Shown here: positions 16,611 through 27,811 of the stretch, piece after piece
How the letters are laid out: each line of letters opens with the position of its first letter
Numbering within the stretch: the first letter of the stretch is position 1
NCBI GenBank assembly: GCA_963675955.2
Contig: CAXXVR010000007.1
Coordinates: 682,001 to 746,000 of the forward strand
DNA length: 64,000 nucleotides
Reading direction: 5' to 3'
From: Desulfocicer sp963675955
GTDB taxonomy: Bacteria; Desulfobacterota; Desulfobacteria; Desulfobacterales; Desulfobacteraceae
Notes under the pieces: generated by a model
What the model saw: the letters and a program-made list of their open reading frames with translations, nothing else
Databases searched by the model: none
Told to the model about the DNA's origin: nothing
Made by a program: the position numbers and the translations under genes

Positions 16611-17402
16611 TCATTTGTATTCAAATTCCGAGGTGGGAAACTCACCCTTCTGCACAGCATCTTTATAGGCATCCAGGCCCTTGGATGCAACCGCATTGAG
16701 ATCTGCAAATTTTTTAACAAATTTAGGTAGATACCTGTCATTGATACCCAGCATGTCATGGAGAACAAGAATCTGGCCATCACAATGGGGACCGGCCCCA
16801 ATGCCGATGGTGGGAATGGTCAAGGCCTTTGTAATTTTTTCTGCAATGGGGGAGGGTATGCCCTCCAGCACAACGGAAAAAGCTCCGGCAGACTGCACCT
16901 TCAGGGCGTCTTCCATAAGGCGATCCTCATCCCGCTGCACCTTAAAACCACCCATCTGATGGACACTCTGGGGGGTCAGCCCGATGTGGGCCTGTACTGG
17001 AATTCCGGCGGCGGCCACGGCCTTAATAACATCACATACATCGGCACCACCCTCAAGCTTTACTGCCCCGGCTCCTGCTTCCTTCAAGAATCGCCCGGCA
17101 TTGTCCACTGCCTGGTCCAGGGAAGATTGATAGGACATGAAGGGCATGTCCCCCACCACCATGGCCGTTTCACAGGCCCGGGTCACCATGGCGGTATGAT
17201 AAAGCATTTCATCCATGGTCACAGGCAGGGTATTTTCCTTTCCCTGGACCACCATGCCAAGGGAGTCTCCCACCAGGATTATATCAATGCCTGATGCATC
17301 CACCATTCTGGCAAAGGGGTAGTCGTAAGCAGTCAATGCGGTTATTTTCTTCCCCTCTTTTTTCATTCGGTACAAGGTGGTGGTGGTGATTTTTGATGAC
17401 AT
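16611..17402 (-). CDS. panB: 3-methyl-2-oxobutanoate hydroxymethyltransferase
   Basis: PanB transfers a hydroxymethyl group from 5,10-methylene-THF to ketoisovalerate, giving ketopantoate for pantothenate and CoA. The (beta/alpha)8 barrel landmarks are ALTAYDYPFARMVD, the metal-site VGDSLGMVVQG, GDMPFMSYQ, AVKLEGG, HIGLTPQSVHQMGGFKVQ and GIGAGPHCDGQILVLHDMLG. Length 263 aa is normal. The ATG has AGGGGG upstream. No panC is in the window. It probably leads a leftward unit with acuI and the DUF2520 gene, although repeats occupy the 380-bp gap behind it. Confidence 0.95.
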   Translation of the reverse strand: MSSKITTTTLYRMKKEGKKITALTAYDYPFARMVDASGIDIILVGDSLGMVVQGKENTLPVTMDEMLYHTAMVTRACETAMVVGDMPFMSYQSSLDQAVDNAGRFLKEAGAGAVKLEGGADVCDVIKAVAAAGIPVQAHIGLTPQSVHQMGGFKVQRDEDRLMEDALKVQSAGAFSVVLEGIPSPIAEKITKALTIPTIGIGAGPHCDGQILVLHDMLGINDRYLPKFVKKFADLNAVASKGLDAYKDAVQKGEFPTSEFEYK

Positions 17403-17789
17403 TTTATTTTCCCCCTAAAAGTAAATTTAACATGTGTTCAGGTTACGCACCCGTTCCGTTCAGCAGATATCTCAAAGCCGTTGCCGGTACTGCAATAAAG
17501 ACCCGGACAAACCGTAAATTATAAACGGTGAACAAAAGGCCATGATAACGTCCATATGATCATATAAAAATCAAGGTATCACTGATTTTACAAGGGTTCA
17601 AGCCTTTTCCAACGGGTAACAACTCCCGGACACCGGGCTGAAATATCAATTTTAATGATTGACTATTAAGCCCCACTGCAGATATATAAAAGGTTTAATT
17701 TAACGGGCTTGCCCCCAAAAAACCGGTGCCATCAGCAATGTGGCCGGAATCAGAAATAAAGCCCCCCAAAAAAAGCAGGCAAGAGATAA
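17403..17789. other. Divergent intergenic region panB/hisS
   Basis: This gap of about 390 bp holds only the candidate hisS promoter (17659-17688). I see no gene, terminator or riboswitch that I recognise. Confidence 0.5.
17659..17688 (+). promoter_or_regulatory. Candidate sigma-70 promoter for hisS-aspS-xpt
   Basis: TTGACT (17659-17664), an 18-bp spacer and TATATA (17683-17688), about 100 bp upstream of hisS. Confidence 0.45.
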
Positions 17790-19061
17790 ATGATACAGAC
17801 CATCAGAGGATTCAGGGATATATTACCGGAAGAGTCACCACTGTGGCAGAAAATTGAAAGCATAGCTGCCGAAATTTTCAGGAACTTCGGGTTCCAGGAA
17901 ATTCGTATCCCCATCATGGAAAAAACAGAACTTTTTGCAAGGAGCATTGGCGAGGCCACAGATATTGTTGAAAAGGAGATGTACACCTTTCCCGATCGCA
18001 AAGGTGACAAACTCACCCTGAGACCCGAAGCCACGGCATCCATTGTACGATCTTATATCCAGCACAAAATGTATGCGGCCGACCCTGTCCGGAAATTCTA
18101 CACAGTGGGTCCCATGTTCCGCCGGGAACGTCCCCAGAAGGGACGATACAGACAGTTTTATCAGATTGATGCAGAGGTGTTCGGCATTGCCTCCCCATAT
18201 ATCGATGCCCAGCTGATCCAGATTCTTAATGAACTGTTCCAGCGCCTGGGATTATCAGGCCTTAAGGCCCATATTAATTCTTTGGGCTGTCCAGAATGCC
18301 GACCCAAATTCCAGAAGGCCCTGCTGGAATTTCTCTGTGCCAGAAAAGAAAGCCTTTGCGACAACTGCCTCCGGCGCATGGAGAAAAATCCCTTGAGAAC
18401 CCTGGACTGCAAGGTTCCTACCTGCCGCAAGGCTCTGGAAGGCGCCCCCACCACCCTGGATTATCTCTGCCCTGACTGCAGCACCCATTTTGACACCGTA
18501 CAGTCCACCCTCAAGGCCCAGAATGTTGATTTCGTTGTGGATCACACCCTGGTCCGGGGACTGGACTACTACTCCCGCACCGCCTTTGAAATCCTGACCA
18601 CCGCATTGGGTGCCCAGAGTGCCGTGGCCGGCGGTGGTCGCTATGATGCACTGGTCCAGGAGCTGGGAGGCCCGAAGATTCCCGCCATTGGCTTTGCCAT
18701 CGGCTTTGACCGACTGGTGCACATTGTGGAACAGCTGAATCAGCAAAAATCAAATGATGGCCCGGATCTGTTTCTGGTAGCTCTGGGTGATAAGGCCATG
18801 AAAAATTGTCATCTCTGGTTATCACAGCTAAATCTGTCCGGCTTTAAAACTGAAATGGACTACAGTGGAAAAAGCTTAAAGAGCCTCATGAAGCGGGCGG
18901 ACAAACGCAATGCAAAGAATGTGCTCATTGTCGGGGAATCAGAAATGGAAGCCAATGCACTGGTGCTTCGCAACATGGAAACAAGGACGCAGACCACCAT
19001 CTCCATGGATGACCCCGTGGCGAATATTTCAAAAATGCTAAGGAATCCAAAAGGAAATTGA
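17790..19061 (+). CDS. hisS: Histidyl-tRNA synthetase
   Basis: A class II synthetase that charges tRNA-His. Motif 1 lies around FGFQEIRIPIMEKTELFARS, motif 2 is VGPMFRRERPQKGRYRQFYQ, the histidine-specific loop is LVRGLDYYSRTAFE, and motif 3 is AIGFAIGFDRL. The C-terminal anticodon-binding fold follows (about residues 330-423). The insertion has four cysteine pairs (LGCPECRP, CDNCL, CRKAL, CPDC), as in many bacterial HisRS. Length 423 aa. It is followed 76 bp later by aspS in the same direction. Confidence 0.96.
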   Translation: MIQTIRGFRDILPEESPLWQKIESIAAEIFRNFGFQEIRIPIMEKTELFARSIGEATDIVEKEMYTFPDRKGDKLTLRPEATASIVRSYIQHKMYAADPVRKFYTVGPMFRRERPQKGRYRQFYQIDAEVFGIASPYIDAQLIQILNELFQRLGLSGLKAHINSLGCPECRPKFQKALLEFLCARKESLCDNCLRRMEKNPLRTLDCKVPTCRKALEGAPTTLDYLCPDCSTHFDTVQSTLKAQNVDFVVDHTLVRGLDYYSRTAFEILTTALGAQSAVAGGGRYDALVQELGGPKIPAIGFAIGFDRLVHIVEQLNQQKSNDGPDLFLVALGDKAMKNCHLWLSQLNLSGFKTEMDYSGKSLKSLMKRADKRNAKNVLIVGESEMEANALVLRNMETRTQTTISMDDPVANISKMLRNPKGN

Positions 19062-19137
19062 TCCCCCCATCGACCACCACGAATATTTACGAACATAAAT
19101 ATTAATATTTAATCATATAAGTTATAAGAGGATAGAC

Positions 19138-20921
<1,784 letters not shown>

Positions 20922-20925
<4 letters not shown>

Positions 20926-21503
20926 AGGCCCTGAAAAAAGAAATAAAAGACAATGCCCGTTACCTTGGAGACGGCATCATCAAGGCAGATGCCTTTATCA
21001 ACCACCAGTTGCTGCCGGAATTGACCACCGCCATGGGACAAGCCTTTGCGGAAAAATTCCGAGAAGCCGGGATCACCGGTGTCACACGTATTGTCACCGC
21101 AGAGGTCAGTGGCATCGCACCTGCACTGGTGGTGGCCCAGGCTATGAATGTACCCATGGTGTTTGCAAGAAAAAAGAAACCGGCTTTCATGACCGGCACA
21201 CTTTTTTCTGCCCACGCCCGGAGCCGGACCAAGGCAGAGGCAGTGACCCTGTACATCTCCGATCAGTTCCTTGATTCACAGGACCGGGTCATCATCATTG
21301 ACGATTTTCTGGCCACGGCATCCACATTAAAGGCCCTTGTTTCCATTGTCAACGACAGCGGAGCCGACCTTGCCGGGGTGGGATGCATCATTGAAAAGGT
21401 ATTTGAAGGGGGCCGGGAGCAGTTGGCCCATCTTAATATTCCCATCATTTCCCTTGCCCGCATTGATCTTGCAGACCAGGGGAAATCCTTCACCGTGTAC
21501 TGA
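20922..21503 (+). CDS. xpt: Xanthine phosphoribosyltransferase
   Basis: Xpt salvages xanthine to XMP using PRPP. It aligns along its whole length with Bacillus-type Xpt: N-terminal DGIIKADAFINHQLLPEL, VTAEVSGIAPALVVAQ, VFARKKKP, and the PRPP loop VIIIDDFLATASTLKALVSI. The end (ARIDLADQGKSFTVY) is slightly shorter than the Bacillus protein. The ATG overlaps the aspS stop by 4 bp, so the purine salvage gene is coupled to a tRNA synthetase. No purine riboswitch is seen upstream. Confidence 0.88.
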
Positions 21504-21635
21504 CCCTGAAAGGCAATATTCAGGGAATTTGCGGTAATTGATCCCGGGATCACGGCCCCGGAAAACGGGGCCAGACATCACCGATACCGGGGTCAACCCT
21601 AACCATCAGCCAAGGGGGCGGCCATCGATCCATTA

Positions 21636-22424
21636 TTGAAAAAAAGTCGAAAAGAAACCTACCTGAAATGGAGAACCCAGGCAAGGCAGATTGTGAAGGG
21701 TCTCCCCCGTCCCCGGTTTTATGAAACTTTTGCCCGCCAGATGGCCGCCTCACAGGAAATGCTCCAGCATGATTGCCTGATCCAGCGCATGAAAAACAGG
21801 GTATACCCCCTGCTGGAAAATGATTTCGGTCATGGGATTTACCACTCAGAACGGGTATGTATGGATGGTGCCGCCATTGTACAGGTGGAAATGGGTCTGG
21901 GCGCACCTCCCCGGGAGCCGTCAAACCGCATCCTGCGAAACATGCAGCTGATTCAGATTGCCGGACTGCTGCATGATACCAAAAGAAAAGAACCCAACCA
22001 TGCGGCAAAGGGGGCACTGTTTGCCAGGCAGGTACTCAAGGAAAAGTCCTTTGATATGACAGCCCTTGAGATTGATATCATCAGCACCGCCATTGAGCAG
22101 CACGAAGCCTTTCAGATCCTTCCCCTGGATGCCGTGCCCGCCTCCCTGATTTCCAATGCACTTTATGATGCAGACAAGTTCAGATGGGGACCTGATAATT
22201 TCACCCACACCGTCTGGGACATGGTCATCTACCAGAATATGCCCATAAGTGATTTTTTAAAGAAATTTCCCACAGGCATTGATAAAATGATACAGATAAG
22301 CAAAACCTTTCGCACCGATACCGGCAGGCGTTTCGGACCCGACTTCATCGATATCGGCATACAGACCGGTGCCCGACTTTTCAAGGAAATTCAACAAGAG
22401 TTCATACCCCGTTCGGGAAAATGA
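21636..22424 (+). CDS. HD-domain phosphohydrolase-like protein
   Basis: A cytoplasmic protein with an HD metal site: His in FGHGIYHSERV (about residue 70), the HD pair in AGLLHDTKRKEPNHA (about residue 112), a His in TAIEQHEAF and the final Asp in LYDADKFRWGPDNF. This pattern is typical of HD phosphohydrolases; the substrate is unknown. The start is uncertain: TTG 21636 is the only conventional start before an in-frame TAA at 21600, and its ribosome site is poor. It follows xpt by 130 bp and may be part of that unit. Confidence 0.75.
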   Translation: MKKSRKETYLKWRTQARQIVKGLPRPRFYETFARQMAASQEMLQHDCLIQRMKNRVYPLLENDFGHGIYHSERVCMDGAAIVQVEMGLGAPPREPSNRILRNMQLIQIAGLLHDTKRKEPNHAAKGALFARQVLKEKSFDMTALEIDIISTAIEQHEAFQILPLDAVPASLISNALYDADKFRWGPDNFTHTVWDMVIYQNMPISDFLKKFPTGIDKMIQISKTFRTDTGRRFGPDFIDIGIQTGARLFKEIQQEFIPRSGK

Positions 22425-22450
22425 AAATGGGGCACATTCCCATTTTCCCG
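22414..22450 (+). terminator. Hairpin at the end of the HD gene
   Basis: Perfect 10-bp inverted repeat cgggaaaatg/cattttcccg straddling the stop codon. The right arm is also a copy of a short dispersed sequence found at 3823-3843 and 59349-59370. There is no strong T-tract. Confidence 0.45.
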
Positions 22451-22494
22451 GCATCATCATCATAGCATTCTATGGATCTGATTTTCAGGGCAAC

Positions 22495-22592
22495 GGGGTC
22501 AGCCCTGTGTTATGGGCGTTATCTACCACACCAACCAAAGCCTGTGCAAAAGTCCAAACCAGCGATAACGCCAATAATGCAAGCCTGACCCC
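22495..22592. repeat. Long-hairpin repeat (GTCAGGCTTG family), compact copy
   Basis: Arms ggggtcagccctgtgttatg (left) and ataatgcaagcctgacccc (right) form an imperfect stem of about 29 bp around a central spacer. It lies between the convergent HD and minE genes. Confidence 0.8.
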
Positions 22593-22651
22593 ATCATTGA
22601 GAAGCTTTTGTCCGGGGAAATGGGTGCGCACTCTGAGAATGCACCAGAAGT

Positions 22652-22969
22652 CTATTTTTTCTTTTTTCTGTAATTCTTTTGGCCGATGCTGTCACTGACG
22701 GGAATCGCAGCCTCCTTTTTGACGCAGAGAATCGGGGTATTAAACACCAGGGCAGACACATCTTTATCCCGCTGAACCTGAAGCTGGAGGGCGTCCCGGT
22801 CAATCTCAAAATACCGGGAAATAACCGTTATAATATCCCCTTGAAGACGCTTTAATGTTGAATCATTCACCTCAAGCTGATCGCAAACCAGGGTGAACTG
22901 CAGCCGCTTTTTGGCCGTCTTATTGGTCTGTTTATGACCTGCAAATTTCTTCAGCAATGCGTTAAACAT
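22652..22969 (-). CDS. minE: Cell division topological specificity factor MinE
   Basis: MinE stimulates the MinD ATPase and sets up pole-to-pole oscillation that leaves midcell free for FtsZ. The protein (105 aa) has a membrane-targeting N terminus (MFNALLKKFAG), the MinD-contact helix (AKKRLQFTLVCDQ), and the dimerisation domain (LQGDIITVISRYFEIDRDAL). ATG 22969 has GAGGA eight bases upstream and fits the family start; the longer frame would overlap minD. It is the last gene of minCDE. Confidence 0.92.
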   Translation of the reverse strand: MFNALLKKFAGHKQTNKTAKKRLQFTLVCDQLEVNDSTLKRLQGDIITVISRYFEIDRDALQLQVQRDKDVSALVFNTPILCVKKEAAIPVSDSIGQKNYRKKKK

Positions 22970-22982
22970 GGAATCGTCCTCA

Positions 22983-23780
22983 CTATTTTCTACCAAATTT
23001 ACGGCTTATCATTCCCCACACACCCTTTTTATGGGACGGCACCTGGATGGGAAGATCGGATTCTCCGTTCAAACGACGTGCAATGCGACGAAATGCCTGT
23101 CCGGCGGAAGAGTCATTCTGCATAACCAGGGGCAGACCGACGTTGCTGGAAATAACCACCTGCTGATCCATGGGCACCAGGCCCACCAAGGGCACGGAAA
23201 GCACATCAATTACATCTTCGTGGCTCAACATATCTCCCCTTGCCACCATTTCCGGCACAATGCGGTTGAGCACCAGTTTAGGGGTAATGGATCTGGCATA
23301 AAGAAGCCCGATGACACGATCGGCATCTCTGACCGAAGAAACATCCGGAGTGCAGATGACAACGGCATCATCTGCACTGACAACGGAATTTTCAAATCCC
23401 CGTTCAATGCCTGCCGGGCTGTCCATCAACACATAATCATATTCCTGCCGGAGCTGTTTTCCCAACCGCTCCACACCGGCCGGGGTAAGCACATCCTTAT
23501 TATCACTCTGGGAAGCCGGTATGAGAAAAAGATTCTCAATCCGTCGATCCCGAATGGCAGCCTGGCTGATCTTGCACTGCCCCTTTACCACATCCACAAT
23601 ATTAAATACGATTCTGTTTTCAAGGCCCATGACCACATCAAGGTTTCTCAGCCCGATGTCCATGTCAATTACGGCCACACGCTTTCCCTCTAAGGCAAGG
23701 GCCGCTCCAATGGAAGCCGTGGCAGTGGTTTTTCCCACTCCGCCCTTTCCCGAAGTAATAACAATAATTCTTCCTTCCAC
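22983..23780 (-). CDS. minD: Septum site-determining protein MinD
   Basis: A membrane-cycling ParA/MinD ATPase that recruits MinC. The deviant Walker A is TSGKGGVGKTTATA, with VIDMDIGLRNLD, the Walker B-like YVLMDSPAGIE, and a C-terminal amphipathic tail (GVWGMISRKFG). I choose GTG 23780 (VEGRIIVITSG), which has GAGGTG at good spacing; the in-frame ATG four codons earlier overlaps that ribosome site. It sits between minC and minE. Confidence 0.95.
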   Translation of the reverse strand: MEGRIIVITSGKGGVGKTTATASIGAALALEGKRVAVIDMDIGLRNLDVVMGLENRIVFNIVDVVKGQCKISQAAIRDRRIENLFLIPASQSDNKDVLTPAGVERLGKQLRQEYDYVLMDSPAGIERGFENSVVSADDAVVICTPDVSSVRDADRVIGLLYARSITPKLVLNRIVPEMVARGDMLSHEDVIDVLSVPLVGLVPMDQQVVISSNVGLPLVMQNDSSAGQAFRRIARRLNGESDLPIQVPSHKKGVWGMISRKFGRK

Positions 23781-23900
23781 TTCACACCTCATGTAACCCG
23801 GATAATATTAAACAAAGGGCCGATAAGACGCCCTGCACAGTCACATACAACAAAACACTTGCCACTTAATACCGAAGCTTTCACACGTCACCCTCACATC

Positions 23901-24587
23901 CTACATAACCTCAGGCCAGGGCAAAGCATCAAAAAGATTCGTCTCCAGATAATTACTGACCACAATGCGCCCCTTTTCAACGACGGCAATTTGTGTGTGT
24001 TCATGGCCTCCATCATCCAGACCAGAAGAGGACACCCCACCGATTTGAACATGGGTGGGCCGAAATTCAAGGGCAATGACAATGGCCGTTTCATCTTCGG
24101 GCCTGCCAGCATGCACCCGCCCCCGGAGTCTGCCAAGAACAATCACATGCCCCCCTGCCAGAATTTCAGCACCGGGATTGACGTTACCCATGATAACAAT
24201 ATGTTTTCTGGCTTCAATTTTCTGCCCGGATCTCACCCTTCCCTGCAACATCAGCACATCACTTTTATGATGATTCCAGGCCCGGGACAGATCCCGCTGG
24301 CGAATGCGCTCCACGGGAACAGATCTTTTCTCCGGAGGCAGTGTCACCACACCGACGCTGAAGGTTTCCTTTAGAAACAGTGTCAAACGGGCCACCAGCT
24401 CTTCACAGCCAGGTGCCCCACCCATATCCAGGGTTATTCGGGAATTGATGGCCAGGTGTCGAAGCCGCTGAAACAGCAGGGTCAGTTGTTCTTTAATTTC
24501 TTTTTCCGGTACCTTGGGGTCCACCGTAATCCAGAAACCATCTCCCACGCCCTTTAATTTTACCGACGGCATTTCATTCATTGCCAT
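23901..24587 (-). CDS. minC: Septum site-determining protein MinC
   Basis: MinC inhibits FtsZ assembly away from midcell when bound to MinD. Residues 1-110 form the N-terminal FtsZ-binding domain (KGVGDGFWITVDP, FQRLRHLAINSRITLDMG). Residues about 120-228 form the right-handed beta-helix MinC_C domain, with VLMLQGRVRSGQKIEARKHI and NPGAEILAGGHVIVLG. Length 228 aa is typical. It is first of the minCDE operon, 120 bp ahead of minD. Confidence 0.93.
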   Translation of the reverse strand: MAMNEMPSVKLKGVGDGFWITVDPKVPEKEIKEQLTLLFQRLRHLAINSRITLDMGGAPGCEELVARLTLFLKETFSVGVVTLPPEKRSVPVERIRQRDLSRAWNHHKSDVLMLQGRVRSGQKIEARKHIVIMGNVNPGAEILAGGHVIVLGRLRGRVHAGRPEDETAIVIALEFRPTHVQIGGVSSSGLDDGGHEHTQIAVVEKGRIVVSNYLETNLFDALPWPEVM

Positions 24588-24718
24588 AAATCATTTCCCT
24601 TCTCCCCATAAATTGTTATCTGTCCGTTTTTATGGAACCATCTTGGATATATTAGTTACAGAAGATTCGTATATTGTAAATATAGTTGAGATATCTATAG
24701 GATAAGAAATTTAAACTG

Positions 24719-26359
24719 TCAAGAGGTAACTTTCCGGCGACATGCCCGGGCAAAATCTTCAGGATAGTGACCGGTAATCCAGCGCAGCTGAGCTTCACTG
24801 AAGGCCCCGGGGGAATGGGGCAGTCTGGGCAAAAAGGCATAAAGCAGATGCTGACCGGTACTTCTATCATCAAATCGTTTGGCATATTCAATACAGGTGA
24901 CCATGCGTGCACCCAGTTTTTCAAGGACAGTCAGAGCCGTTAAGATACCCCTGTCCAGAGAATTTCTAAGAGCCGTGTCTGCCTCCAGAATATTGCCACA
25001 GGGTTTTAAGGGCATCATCTGAATCTCCCACTGGGATGTCTGGGCTTTGGGTACAAAAAGTATAATGTTCTCATCTTCAAATACCACAAGACTGTGAGGA
25101 CCGTCTTTGTTGCCGTCCACCCGTCGATTGCTGCGAATGGCGGCAAGATAATTTTCAAAAAATCCCCTGCCGGTGCATTCTCGATAGACCTGGACAAAAT
25201 CCGTCAGCAGATCACCGCATGCATAGGAAGACATGAAGTGATCCTTTTCCCTGGTGGGTATCTGGCCGGGAATCATGGCATACTGCTGGTGGATCTGCTG
25301 ATGGGATGCATGAAGACGATACCCTGACTGACTGCAGCTAAACCCGAAATTCCAGCCCCACAGGCTGCCGTTAAAGGCCAGAGGTTTGTCGTTGCTGCTT
25401 TCCAGAGCCTCCAGCAATTTCAGACGAAGGGACTCAAGGGTCTCAGTGGACATCCGGTGTCGCCTTGGGGGAAGTTTCATTCCCAGCTGTCGGGCCACCA
25501 TGGCATAAATTCGCTGGTAACACAGATGACGCATGCCAGACATGTCTTCCTGGCTCAGATCAGAAATGCGATATCGCACGGTATCATGGGCGGTGTTGGC
25601 GGCAAAATGCCCCCAGGGGATATAACTGTTCTGTCTTAAATATTCAAACACATGGCTTTGCCCCTGGTTTTCGTGCCACTCCGCTGTGATTTCACTGTTC
25701 CCCTGGGCACCAGGACGAAGCACCATGGCCCGTTTATACGCATCAGGAAGATCAGGATTATTGGCCACCACCTCAAAGAGTTCATGATTTTTGATGGCCG
25801 GCACCATGTTGCCATCGGGGCCTTTTTCAAAGACAAGCCCCCGGGGTTCAATACCGTCATCACCAAAAACAAAGCTGCAGGCACTCTGGGCAAGATCCAC
25901 CAGATCCCGGGGATCGGTGCTTGCCTCGGCAAGGGCAATTTTAAGGGGGATTGGCATGTCCTTAAAAAGAGATGCCATGGGGCTGGTCCCAAGGCCATTT
26001 TTCTGGGCCCACCCCTCCAGGGTTTTCCAAAGAGACGTGGATTTCCTGGAAGGAATTGAAATCTCATAACCCTCCCGGGCTGCTGCATCGGCCCACCGGG
26101 AGTTGATGTAGGTGGTGCCTTTAAAGGGAAAGGCGTTGGGAACCTCATAAATAATGTCTGCATTGGTGGCGGCGATGTCATTTTTCGGGAAATTGATCTC
26201 GTTGGTGACCACCTCACCGGAGGCATCCGTACCCAGAGGGCCGATATAATCGTGCTCCCTGAAATTATCCACAAAAAAGGAAGGTGCGTGAATCCCCGTC
26301 TGAAAGGTTCCATCCGCCAGCACACAGGTGCGAAGGGGTTTCATCCCGTCTTTTTGCAT
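24719..26359 (-). CDS. HIT/GalT-like protein, unknown substrate
   Basis: A 546-residue cytoplasmic protein. The central HASHQQIHQQYAMIPG (about residue 355) resembles the histidine-rich active site of the HIT/GalT superfamily, which handles nucleotide monophosphoryl transfer. Other parts, such as NEINFPKNDIAATNADIIYE and LPHSPGAFSEAQLRWITGHY, match nothing I can name. It starts one base after the stop of the thioredoxin/HEAT gene, so the two are translationally coupled. The identity as a nucleotidyl-transferase relative is a motif-level suggestion only; the protein is longer than ordinary GalT. Confidence 0.6.
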   Translation of the reverse strand: MQKDGMKPLRTCVLADGTFQTGIHAPSFFVDNFREHDYIGPLGTDASGEVVTNEINFPKNDIAATNADIIYEVPNAFPFKGTTYINSRWADAAAREGYEISIPSRKSTSLWKTLEGWAQKNGLGTSPMASLFKDMPIPLKIALAEASTDPRDLVDLAQSACSFVFGDDGIEPRGLVFEKGPDGNMVPAIKNHELFEVVANNPDLPDAYKRAMVLRPGAQGNSEITAEWHENQGQSHVFEYLRQNSYIPWGHFAANTAHDTVRYRISDLSQEDMSGMRHLCYQRIYAMVARQLGMKLPPRRHRMSTETLESLRLKLLEALESSNDKPLAFNGSLWGWNFGFSCSQSGYRLHASHQQIHQQYAMIPGQIPTREKDHFMSSYACGDLLTDFVQVYRECTGRGFFENYLAAIRSNRRVDGNKDGPHSLVVFEDENIILFVPKAQTSQWEIQMMPLKPCGNILEADTALRNSLDRGILTALTVLEKLGARMVTCIEYAKRFDDRSTGQHLLYAFLPRLPHSPGAFSEAQLRWITGHYPEDFARACRRKVTS

Positions 26360-26360
26360 G

Positions 26361-27332
26361 TCAGTTTCTCTCCTCTATGGCGGACAGGGCATCCCTGGCC
26401 GCTTCCATGAGATCTTCATCATCAAAGCTTTCCATCATGGTAGCAATGATATCTGCCACCGACGCATCCCCCACCTCTCCAAGGGCATAGAGAAGATCCC
26501 CCTTAACGGTGATATCGGCATCCTCAAACAATGGCAGCACCAGCGGCACCAACTGCAATGCCAGGGCCGGGACCTCCTGGGCCAACTCTTCAACCACCAC
26601 CATAGCACCCAGCCGCACGGACCATATTTCATGGTTCAAAAGCCCCACAAACCCCGGGAAAATAGCCCCATGGGCCTTTATTTTCTCATAGATCCACTGG
26701 GCATTACCATTCTCCAGAATAGAACGCAGGGAATCCGTGCCAAGCAATGCGGGGTCACGCCCTGCTGCCACCTGGGCCACCTCCTTCATGGATACGGACC
26801 CTGTCCATCTGAAATCATTGTCCAGGATCAGGCAAGGGGCAGATAATACCTCGTCCCTGGCAGCCGCCCCATCAAACCATGTACCGTCAATCACATGAAG
26901 ATGGATCTGGGAGCAGGCCGCTGCCAGGTGCATCATGGAGCGAACAACACCGGGGCAGTGGGGACACTGGGTGGCTACATAAAGTTTAAGTTCCACGGGA
27001 ATGTCAATGGTGGCAAGAATATCTGAAACATCCTTTTCAACCACCGGAGTTCCCCCCACAGCAAGATCCAGACTCTCCAGAAAGACGGGCAACAGTTTTT
27101 CCCGGGGCAGTGCAGAAAAAAACACATTGTCCATCACCTGGATGGATGGCAGCTCCTTGTCCTCAATTTTTATGGCATTTACCCTTATAATGGGAACCGT
27201 CTCCATTAGAAAGTCACAGAACTCTTTAATTGTGGTATCTCCTGGAGCCCCGGTGATTACCCTACCAAGCACAATACTTCCTTGTTTTTGCTGTGCCCAT
27301 CCATCAATGGTGGCACGATCTTTATCATTCAA
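26361..27332 (-). CDS. Double thioredoxin-fold protein with HEAT repeats
   Basis: Residues about 1-100 look like an inactive thioredoxin fold (GSIVLGRVITGAPGDTT), and residues 105-190 a second fold with the redox motif in LYVATQCPHCPGVV. This tandem arrangement is as in the AhpF N-terminal domain. Residues about 210-323 are HEAT-like helical repeats (IWSVRLGAMVVVEELAQEVP, DITVKGDLLYALGEVGDASV). I start at TTG 27332 (AGGGAG upstream). The frame stays open to 27479, but that extension is the sequence of a MITE-like repeat (27404-27517) also seen at 39879. A thiol-redox partner role for the HIT-like protein is inference. Confidence 0.7.
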   Translation of the reverse strand: MNDKDRATIDGWAQQKQGSIVLGRVITGAPGDTTIKEFCDFLMETVPIIRVNAIKIEDKELPSIQVMDNVFFSALPREKLLPVFLESLDLAVGGTPVVEKDVSDILATIDIPVELKLYVATQCPHCPGVVRSMMHLAAACSQIHLHVIDGTWFDGAAARDEVLSAPCLILDNDFRWTGSVSMKEVAQVAAGRDPALLGTDSLRSILENGNAQWIYEKIKAHGAIFPGFVGLLNHEIWSVRLGAMVVVEELAQEVPALALQLVPLVLPLFEDADITVKGDLLYALGEVGDASVADIIATMMESFDDEDLMEAARDALSAIEERN

Positions 27333-27403
27333 TTCCCACTCCCTCTTTTGTGTTACATGATCATGTTTACAACTATCACGGTTTGCAAAAGCATGCAATA
27401 AAC

Positions 27404-27517
27404 GTAGATATTCAGTCAGTACCCCATCTTCACATGATTTGGTCTGCTCACATAGCATTCGTATGCTCCACACCCCCAAACAGGCGAATATGAGGATCTG
27501 TCCAAATATTTACCAAT
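27404..27517 (+). repeat. MITE-like element (TAAATATT family), copy 1
   Basis: It starts gtagatattcagtcagtacc and ends tccaaatatttaccaa, giving inverted ends. Inside are ggtctgctcacatagcat, a central palindrome around catagcattcgtatgctc, and ccaaacaggcg. The same order is found at 39879-39990 and, inverted, at 49462-49586. It extends the 5' frame of the thioredoxin/HEAT gene. Confidence 0.8.
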
Positions 27518-27527
27518 AAAGCCCGTT

Positions 27528-27680
27528 GAAAGTGCAACAGCAGAGCCCCCAAGGGGCACTCGGTCCGGCCCATTCGATCAGCCCTTTTGCCCTGCCGGGC
27601 GTTAAGAAGCGCAGGCTGTTTAAGGACAAATCTGCCCGCAGTTCCTGCTTTTTTATATAAAAAAATCAGGCAAGAGATTC
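27528..27680. repeat. Fragments of intergenic repeats
   Basis: caacagcagagcccccaagg resembles the start of the GC-rich elements at 4551 and 9270. The following tttttatataaaaaaatcag with caagagattc parallels 15051-15090. No gene is seen here. Confidence 0.45.
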
Positions 27681-27780
27681 CAGGGCAAACGCATTAAAAT
27701 AAAACAAATGAAGCCTCATGTAGCTCACTTGGGTAAATGAGAGTTTTCAATATTGGGAATTTTTGTTATTTGAACTTCTT

Positions 27781-27804
27781 TGCTATAATTTTATTCTAAA
27801 GGAG
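27781..27804 (+). promoter_or_regulatory. Transposase promoter (extended -10) and ribosome site
   Basis: TGCTATAAT (27781-27789) is an extended -10 motif, and AAGGAG (27799-27804) lies seven bases before the transposase ATG. Confidence 0.55.
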
Positions 27805-27811
27805 TCCAATA

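Noticed and set aside
27333..27479. 49-codon 5' extension of the thioredoxin/HEAT gene
   Set aside because: The same sequence occurs as a non-coding MITE-like repeat at 39879-39990; TTG 27332 has a ribosome site.
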